Assembly: GCA_025267735.1 (NCBI GenBank)
Contig: CM046299.1
Location: forward strand, 31,201,987 to 31,265,986
Direction: 5' to 3'
DNA from: Mactra quadrangularis
Taxonomy: Eukaryota > Mollusca > Bivalvia > Venerida > Mactridae
DNA: 64,000 nucleotides
Shown piece by piece: positions 57,248 through 64,000 of the stretch (positions are counted from its first letter, which is position 1; every line of letters starts with the position of its first letter). The position numbers were made by a program, and so were the translations under genes. The notes under the pieces are model-generated. The model made no database searches. It was not told where the DNA came from and worked only from the letters and a program-made list of their open reading frames with translations.

Positions 57248-59703
57248 TCAGCAATTCTCCCATAATTGTTGCCATTTTGAAAAGTGAAATGTCGAAAAAT
57301 GAACCAACTGTAAATATTTGATATTTAACATAATTGCAAAGTTCAAACCTTTGTGGTCTTGAAACAAAAATATAACGCACACCATTCTAAAACTGAGAAA
57401 GATATGCGCGTTTAAAAACTATATTTCAACTCCTACGTTACGGAACATAGAATCAAGAGTACAATTATTTAATAACTAGTTTTAAAATGAAAATCTGTAT
57501 TTCTGTCCATGTAAGTATGGACTATCATTCAATGGTGAGTTGTGAGACAAATTTAAGCAAACTATTTCGAAATATATACATGCTTGTCAGAATAGCGCAA
57601 ACAGAATTCATCATCAATATTTGTTGTTAAGATAAGATAACGTAACACAATTATGTCAATATGTTTATTTGTCACATACAGACATGTGGAACATTCTTTT
57701 CCAAATTGATGAAAACTTAAACATATAAGGCACAAAATAAAATGTAAATTAGTTTGAAACATGACACCGTATGCTCATACATAATGACATATTTGATGTG
57801 CCATGGAGTTACAGAACATAGTTAAAATTAGAAAGTCTTGCCAACTCGAACAAAATTGCATTTAATATCGATTAAATAATGCAAAAGTATAATTTATTAA
57901 CAGCACAGAGTATTTCTTAATGTTTGAAACAAAATTTAAGTTTATGTTCTGCCATATTACAAAATAACAATAATACTGAGTTTGGAATATAACAAATGGG
58001 ACATATGAAGTAAGTATGATGGTATTAACCTAACTAAAATGCACTTTTACTGATATATTCAAGTGTGTATACCATGTAGATATATGAAATAAACGACACT
58101 GATCGTGATGAACATTTTAAATATTCATTAAATTAGCTATTAGCTGAAAAATGACTATGCTAAGCGGCGTTACGGAACATATGTTATGGAAAATATTAAG
58201 CACCACGATGAGATCTAATTATAATAACAACCCATTTGTGTTTGACATAGTATTTTTTGGTGATCGTGTAGGCCAAGTAACTATTATGCAGTAAAATTGG
58301 TAATTTTAAATCCGGGCGAATAAAAACTCGAGGACGCGATTAGACAAAAACTAGTGAGAATTTTTTTTTTAAATTGACAATCACATTTTGGAATGAAATC
58401 AAATCCAGAAAGAATTTATAAATTTTATGCATAATTTAGCTTACATTTAACTTTGGTCAAACGTTGCATTTGATATATACCTAAAATAAAAGACTGCTTT
58501 GTCATATGTGTATTAACAAAGTATTTCTAAAATTGAACTGGCAAACACTTTGGTATTGCTAAATTTATTTTGTAATATATTTTATTTTCATTTAAATACT
58601 GCAATCACTTAATAACATATAACTTGTGTCTTACCTTGTGATAAAAGTTATAAATAAAGAATATCATTGAATACTAATAAATAGTATGGTATCTATCGGT
58701 AGTTTAGCAAATGTGGTCTTTGAAGAAATTTGATAAGATATTCCATCCTTTAATTATGCGTTCCGAGATTCCTAGCTGTTTTATTCGGATTTTGAATACC
58801 TGTTGCGTAGGTGCAAGAGACGTTTAAAATGTCTTTGTGCAACGTCTTTGATTGGTGCTAATGTTGAGATTGGTCATCAGTGGTGAAGACATTTTTTTTC
58901 AAAACAATAACTGGAAAATTCAGCTGATAACGCACAAGATAAAATGGGACTAATGAATGATATTCACATCCTCAAATCTTTAGACATAATGATTTCGTAG
59001 GTCATTGTTAAATCGATTCGAACATTGCCAATCTGTTGAATATTCTATACTGTTGTTATGACCATGATTTAGCATGAATTGGTTACACAAATATTTTTTT
59101 GTTATGAATTTGAATCACATACAGGTGTGTCAAATATGTAAATCTGCACGGACGCAACAATTTTCATCATATAAGACTGGAAAACGTTCAGTTAGTCTAT
59201 TTACGTACTTACATATTTGATTCATTGTTATATTAGTAAATGGTTTAACAATTAAGAATAACACCTTTTGGAAAGTAATTTAACCATGCAAAAAAGTTAC
59301 GGTAACATAGGACTGTTTTGAAGACAACCCTTAAATGTGGAAAATCTTAGAATTTCATAGTCGTATAAGTGAAATATCTTTATAATCATACAATTCACTG
59401 CGCATATATTGTAAATAAATACACATTAAAAGCAATAGCATCCTTAGATTACTTATTTTTCAAAGCAAATATTAAAAATAGAGCTGAAGACACGGCATTT
59501 TTCTACTTATTGAAGTTTTTGCTTAGCAAATTTTTGCCAAAAGGCGTAAGTTTTCAATGTTTCTTTTGTACCACTTTAGCAACAACAATCTAAGTTAACA
59601 TTTCCAATTGATTATAACAATACGTTTTGTTTCACGTTGTGTATATAGTCGTATATAACCTAGAGACACGTTTTTTTTCAAAATGGTAACGATTTCTGGA
59701 GAA
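57248..59703. repeat. Dispersed repeat block R2 (partner of 46040-46195 and R1)
   Basis: 57248-57400 copies 46040-46195 directly. 58150-58450 matches R1 in inverted order. 58553-59170 and 59346-59703 match R1 directly, ending at 'ggtaacgatttctggagaa'. The block fills most of the intron between exons B and C of gene B. No coding capacity is seen. Confidence 0.72.
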
Positions 59704-60255
59704 CGGCTGAGATGTGATCAGGATAAACATGAAGAAATGTATGAATTCTGTATGGTGCTCTATATTGTTTCTAGAAATATTTCAATTAAATGATGACATG
59801 CTGTGCCAGGTCTACTTACTGTCCCTGGAGAGAAGGGTGACTTACTTTTGACCCACGTCCTCAGGATTTACATCAGTCACATGAACAACTGAGGTAATTT
59901 TTAGACAGTCACTTTTGTGACTTCAACATTTAAGTTGTAAAACTCTTATCGCTTTCATCGAAATATCTAGACTGACTGCTTTATATAGTAAAAAGAAAAC
60001 AAACATTTTCATTATGCTGTGAAACCTATCACGACCACACAAGTGAAAACTAAAAAAAGGTCTTTGTTGATGGATAGTCTTTATTTACAGGTCATATAAA
60101 CGACCTCTAAAAACTACAATATATACTTTCTTTATTGTGACAATACTCAGACTATTCAGAAGTACTATTTATTCTTTACAATTTTTACTTAATAGTAAGC
60201 ATCATTAGTTTTGTCATATATTTTGTTATGAATGTTCCTGTACTATGTTGTATAG
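59704..60255. other. Intron sequence, nothing recognised
   Basis: AT-rich intron preceding exon C; acceptor 'atgttgtatag'. An open stretch from 59812 (GLLTVPGEKGDLLL) ends in TGA after 27 codons and lacks support. Confidence 0.4.
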
Positions 60256-60378
60256 AAAAACAAGGTAAATGTAAGAAAGGGCAACATGAGTGTACACCTG
60301 GTCAAGAATGTATTGTATATGATGATGTCATATGTCAATGTCCAGTAGGTAATACAAGAGGAAACAATTGTGAGGAAG
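60256..60378 (+). CDS. Gene B exon C: EGF-like domain
   Basis: A 123 bp, phase 1-1 exon (donor GAAG|gtaatc). The cysteine pattern is C-x6-C-x5-C-x7-C-x-C-x9-C: GKCKKGQHECTPGQECIVYD, VICQCPVGNTRGNNCEEG. This is a compact six-cysteine EGF-like module. The type recurs at 63698-63835 and resembles gene A exon 6, which sits directly before its transmembrane exon. Confidence 0.86.
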
Positions 60379-60680
60379 GTAATCAATCACATTTTTTATT
60401 GTCATTTATAACTAAGATAATAAATAAGTTTATTCTCATCATGATTTTTAAAGAAAAAATGTTTATTTATTCAATAGATTTAAAGCTGTTTCAACTCAAT
60501 TATGGTTATTTAACAATGATCAGAGCATCTAACCTAGCTTGTCTGAACCCTTGTCTACATTCAAGGTTCACCTACCCTTCCATAGGACATGCAACCTCTG
60601 AACCACAATATTTTAAATTTTGTATTGTATTATAAATTGCTGTATTATATCGTTTCCACCATTTGTTATGTTGTGTGTAG

Positions 60681-60786
60681 ATGATGAATTATATTGTATT
60701 GCACGCCACTTTCATGCTCTGCACTACAATGCACTTTTCTGCATTGCATTGTATTGTACTGCATTGTATTGCATTGTATTTATTAG
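60681..60786 (+). repeat. ATTGC/ATTGT pentanucleotide microsatellite next to a splice acceptor
   Basis: Imperfect pentamer repeats (attgc, attgt, actgc) run up to 'tattag' directly before exon D, taking the place of a normal pyrimidine tract. Confidence 0.7.
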
Positions 60787-60930
60787 ATTACAGGTATGAT
60801 GTACCAGGAGATAAGTATCCATGTGTAGATACAACATATGGTCCAATATGCATGTGTAACAAATATGGAAATACCTTAGGATTTTGTAAAGGGAAGATAA
60901 TGATAGAGACATTGGCTGGCGTACTGAATG
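60787..60930 (+). CDS. Gene B exon D: reduced four-cysteine domain
   Basis: With the acceptor at 60785-60786 ('tattag') the 144 bp exon is phase 1-1 (donor AATG|gtaagt). It encodes DYRYDVPGDKYPCVDTTYGP, ICMCNKYGNTLGFCKGK, IMIETLAGVLNG. The C-x8-C-x-C-x9-C core is like the second half of a B- or C-type module, but the first two cysteines are missing. A second acceptor 7 bp downstream ('attacag') would shift the frame and hit a stop, so the upstream one is required. This may be a decayed module or a domain with a changed fold. Confidence 0.7.
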
Positions 60931-61789
60931 GTAAGTTAGTAGAGAAAAGTAATGGATGTGTATTGTAAATAAATCAATACAGTAAAAGTTTAATAGCCCT
61001 ATATCTATTGGCGCACATTCATACAGGAATCAAAGTGCATTATTGGTTAATTATGCCGAGTTGTTGGTCCTTTCCTACAACATATCCCTGGTTATCAAAT
61101 GCATAATAAGTCATATCTCATACTGCTGTACTTACCAGGAATTATCTTGTTAGACATAACTTTAATGTTTTGCCATGGCCGACCTGCTCTCCAAACATTA
61201 ATCCGATTGAACATTTATGTGATTTGCTTGGTCGGAGAGCAAGGAAAAATCATCCAATCAAAAAATATTGACTTGTCTAAAGACGTAGCGCATGAATGTA
61301 ATGCCATTCCTGCCGACGTCATAGGACGTTTCGTCAGATCCATGCGGTCTATCTAGACCACTTCGGTTGATCTGTAGACGAGGTAGGCACAACGGATTCC
61401 GAGTAAATATTACGTTTCAAGAAAAGTATTCAAAGGCAAAAGCATTTACAAAAAATCATTTATAAGTCTGCAACTTTTATTTTCCCCTCCTCCGAGATTT
61501 ACACGTAAAACAAAATTCTGTTAATAATCAAATTTCAGTCAAAGGTAACCTATCATTCAGTCAATACATTTACGTAAATTTTAATACTAAATATGCAGAA
61601 ATTTTGCGTTAAAAAGGTGTAAAATTTTCCTAAAAGAAAATGTACAGTTTTTTTTGTGTGCCAGTATAGAAACAAAACAATTTGGAAATGTATGTGAGCT
61701 TTCAGTGACGTTTTAATGTTTCTACAGACTGATTGGTCGTCATAGGATCACGACTCAGTATATAGTGCACACATAATTTCTGATTTCAG
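60931..61789. other. Intron sequence containing a Tc1 relic
   Basis: Apart from the transposase relic at 61176-61353 I see no feature. The acceptor of the next exon is 'ctgatttcag'. Confidence 0.45.
61176..61353 (+). pseudogene. Tc1-like transposase C-terminal relic
   Basis: Frame 1 reads WPTCSPNINPIEHLCDLLGR RARKNHPIK, the signature SPDLNPIEHxWDxLGRR block with the catalytic Glu. After a frameshift another frame gives ECNAIPADVIGRFVRSMRS, matching the usual WxxIPxxxIxxLVxSMxxR end of Tc1-like enzymes. The first two catalytic residues are absent. It lies in the sense orientation in the intron between exons D and A' of gene B. Confidence 0.8.
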
Positions 61790-61909
61790 ATACAGGACCT
61801 TGTTCAATAGACCGTAATAAATGTCGTCATGGAACTTGTTTCCAAAGAGGTAAAGATGATTTTGTGTGTACATGCCATAATTCATACTCTGGAAAATTCT
61901 GTCACATTT
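61790..61909 (+). CDS. Gene B exon A': EGF-like domain
   Basis: A 120 bp, phase 1-1 exon (donor ATTT|gtaagt). The translation DTGPCSIDRNKCRHGTCFQR, then FVCTCHNSYSGKFCH has the six EGF cysteines and a canonical YSGxFC end. It is the second A-type module of gene B; spacing to exon A is C-x6-C-x4-C in both. Confidence 0.9.
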
Positions 61910-63257
61910 GTAAGTATTTCTTGTCATTAAGTAAAGTTTTGTTTTTAAATGTCTTCATGTTATCTCAAAATTAATATATCAACAATAATAATGAAATAAT
62001 TATTTCCAGGTTCCATTGTGTGATATCTTTATACTTTAATTGAAGAAAATTTCAGTCATAATAATATTGTTATTATTTCAGCAACATTTGTATTTAGGAA
62101 TGTTTTTTCGTTGTTTCTGTACAAATCTTACATTTCAGTAATCTATTTAGACTTTCCACCTATCTTTTATTTGGTAAAACCTCTATGTACATGATATTAC
62201 AAAATGTAATACAATATTTAACATAGATTTTATCAAACGTGTCATAATAGTTTCAACACCTTTATGCCATGATATAACCTTATGCTGATACATTTCTTTA
62301 ATCAATACTTTTTTGTCAAAACCTAATCCTGCAATAATTATTCAAATAATATTTCTAATATTATTATGACTCGGGCGGGCGGTCGGGCGATCGGGTGGTA
62401 TTGTTAACAATTGCGTTAAAGTTTTTTTCTTTACCATATATTTCTGTCATTTATTGTCAGATCTTTATGAAACTTCATACAATGATAACATACCATGTGA
62501 TTAACAGAATTAGAAAGTAACCGCAACTCTACCTGAGGCTGTCTTTATTATGGATTATTACTCTTTGTAATTTTTGCGTTTAAGTTTTTAATATGTTGGA
62601 TATCTCTGTCACTTATGGTCAGATCTTGATGAAAATCCGGCTTTAATGTGGTTTCTACATTACATTTCTTGTTGTAAATTGTATGATAATTACTTAAGCA
62701 CACATTTGTGTTAGCCTCATCATAATGCATAGTTATTGTTTTCTTCGAATAAAACGTGCGTTTGTGTTTAATTTGTCGCAATTCGCTAAATCTCCATTGT
62801 GTGTTAGAAATAAGGTTGTCTTATTATTTTATGCCACTCTGAAATACATTTAAGGGTATTTTACAATCAATACTTAGTTTATGTAAAGTCATATATACGT
62901 ACATGTACAGTGCGCACTGTTTTGTTCCGTCGTCAGATCATAGATCTGTACTATACTTGTATTTGCATGTTTTGTAAGATTATGTACATTTGTAGTACAA
63001 ATCGTTAATAAAGATCTATTCTGTTATGTAGTGACTTTATCATTTGATACTTTAAGTAACCACCTTTTGTATTGTCTTTTTTCAGCAATGCTCTAATCAA
63101 TTCTTCGATGTTGTCTGTGTTATTTTATATGCTTTATTATCAATACCTCGATATAGTAACTAGATAGTATGATAATTATTGCAGCAACCCACAATGTGAT
63201 GACAACCATTATTTACGTTCCTCTTGACATAATATTCTCATATGGTGATTGTTTCAG
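61910..63257. other. Intron with a small tandem-repeat element fragment
   Basis: A 'cgggcgggcggtcgggcgat' tract at 62372-62391 is followed by two ~159 bp units that share 'tgtca.ttat.gtcagatct' (62447 and 62606). This is the opening of another pearl-like element without a visible right end. No exon is seen. Confidence 0.5.
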
Positions 63258-63404
63258 TAATGCCTGTATGTGAAGATTGTGACGAAGATAAAAGATCAGA
63301 TTGTCTTGGATTATCTACTGGTACTGCAGCCTGTATTTGTCATGGATTTAAAGAAAATCTTTACAAAGCACCAGCTATTTGCTACTTTAAACCATTTCTA
63401 AGAA
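63258..63404 (+). CDS. Gene B exon B': divergent cysteine-rich EGF-like domain
   Basis: A 147 bp, phase 1-1 exon, exactly the length of exon B (acceptor 'attgtttcag', donor AGAA|gtaaga). It reads VCEDCDEDKRSDCLGLSTG, TAACICHGFK, APAICYFKPF. CxxC, C-x9-C-x-C and a final ICYF/VCYF are conserved with exon B, while the rest has diverged. Conserved cysteine positions with variable loops suggest a structural extracellular domain under constraint. Confidence 0.88.
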
Positions 63405-63697
63405 GTAAGATTTTTTAAATTTTGGAACGCAATTTACATTCCGATTATTTCCAGGATAGGGCTTTCCGACATGCATAAAAAGGATGTGCTATACTCCTGA
63501 AATGTTTTGTCTTCAATATGAGTTTTTTAATAACTACAGCAATGTTTTTTCTCTAGTTTAGAAATTTCTTACAGTAGTTTATAATATAAAGTAAGTATAG
63601 TATTTTATCCATAATGCTATTACCTACTTATATTTTTGATAGCGACATTAAACATGATAAATATGACTGAAAAATGAACGAATGTAAATTGTTATAG
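63405..63697. other. Intron, nothing recognised
   Basis: Short AT-rich intron between exons B' and C'. Confidence 0.5.
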
Positions 63698-63835
63698 GTC
63701 GTCAAAAGGAATGTAATAAAGGAAATCACAACTGTCAAAGAGGTGAACATTGCATCAATTACTCTCATCAAGGACCTCAGATGCAAGTATGTTTATGTAA
63801 TGCTGGAATTTCAAGAGGCAAAAAGTGCCTAGAAG
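63698..63835 (+). CDS. Gene B exon C': EGF-like domain; gene continues past the window
   Basis: A 138 bp, phase 1-1 exon (acceptor 'ttgttatag', donor GAAG|gtactg). It reads KECNKGNHNCQRGEHCINYS, then QVCLCNAGISRGKKCLEG. Cysteine spacing C-x6-C-x5-C-x12-C-x-C-x9-C follows exon C with a longer central loop, and both end in G(N/K)xCxEG. The exon closes the second A-B-C set. Its in-frame donor implies at least one further exon beyond 64000. Confidence 0.88.
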
Positions 63836-64000
63836 GTACTGTAACTTTATCTTGATACATTTTAGTGATAAGAAACCTGATATACAGTTCTTTTTCTCAA
63901 AATCTCAAGGTAATGTCTGTAAATTCGGTTCAGTAAATTTTCTTTAAATTATTATGTTAATGTTTTAAGAGGCTCTTGGGAAATGATGTCGATGTCTAAA
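63836..64000. other. Start of the next intron of gene B
   Basis: No exon before the window end. Confidence 0.5.

Noticed and set aside
59812..59892. Extra gene B exon after 'gtgccag'
   Set aside because: Frame closes with TGA after 27 codons and contains no cysteines.

Overview
Eukaryotic, intron-rich, AT-rich DNA. The repeat content points to a lophotrochozoan, most likely a bivalve mollusc. It includes pearl-like elements with tandem-repeat cores and CCGT-type microsatellites, tRNA-derived SINEs, 5'-truncated non-LTR retrotransposons, Tc1-like relics and many short TIR elements. No prokaryotic gene organisation is present. Species is not identifiable from the sequence alone.

Gene A (+ strand, 4638-31232; 5' end not seen) can be assembled from nine exons whose splice phases fit without an in-frame stop, about 1,080 codons. 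Four phase 1-1 exons (4638, 19461, 22397, 22967) each carry a copy of a short module around HNLSAxER...LxxQ. They are followed by a classical EGF exon, a second cysteine-rich EGF-like exon, a transmembrane exon, a juxtamembrane exon with a CCC cluster and a polylysine run, and one large last exon encoding a ~620-residue Asn/Asp/Ser-rich tail. This reads as a type I membrane protein with a repeated, unrecognised ectodomain module and a long cytoplasmic tail.

Gene B (+ strand, about 52484 or 56317 to beyond the window end) is a run of seven phase 1-1 cysteine-rich exons in the order A-B-C-D-A'-B'-C'. The A, B and C exon types recur as a unit. A possible signal-peptide exon lies at 52484-52565, inside repeat-rich DNA. 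Gene A has A-like and C-like EGF exons next to its transmembrane exon, so A and B look like tandem members of one EGF-domain family; the end of gene B is outside the window.

The rest is introns and intergenic DNA filled with mobile elements. Notable ones are a 2.3 kb foldback element (7194-9510) with ~330 bp arms and a 5 bp target duplication, two pearl-like elements (5641-7113; 26060-27193), two elements flanked by TTAA (41295-45391; 47465-48284), a 3.2 kb TIR element holding nine copies of GTAACGTAATTCAC (33030-36258), two LINE-into-DNA-element nestings (13435-14940; 53593-55131), a SINE with a perfect 16 bp target duplication (43461-43784) and a pair of related repeat blocks (49.5-51.7 kb and 57.2-59.7 kb). 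Between 31.6 and 52 kb I see no supportable host gene.
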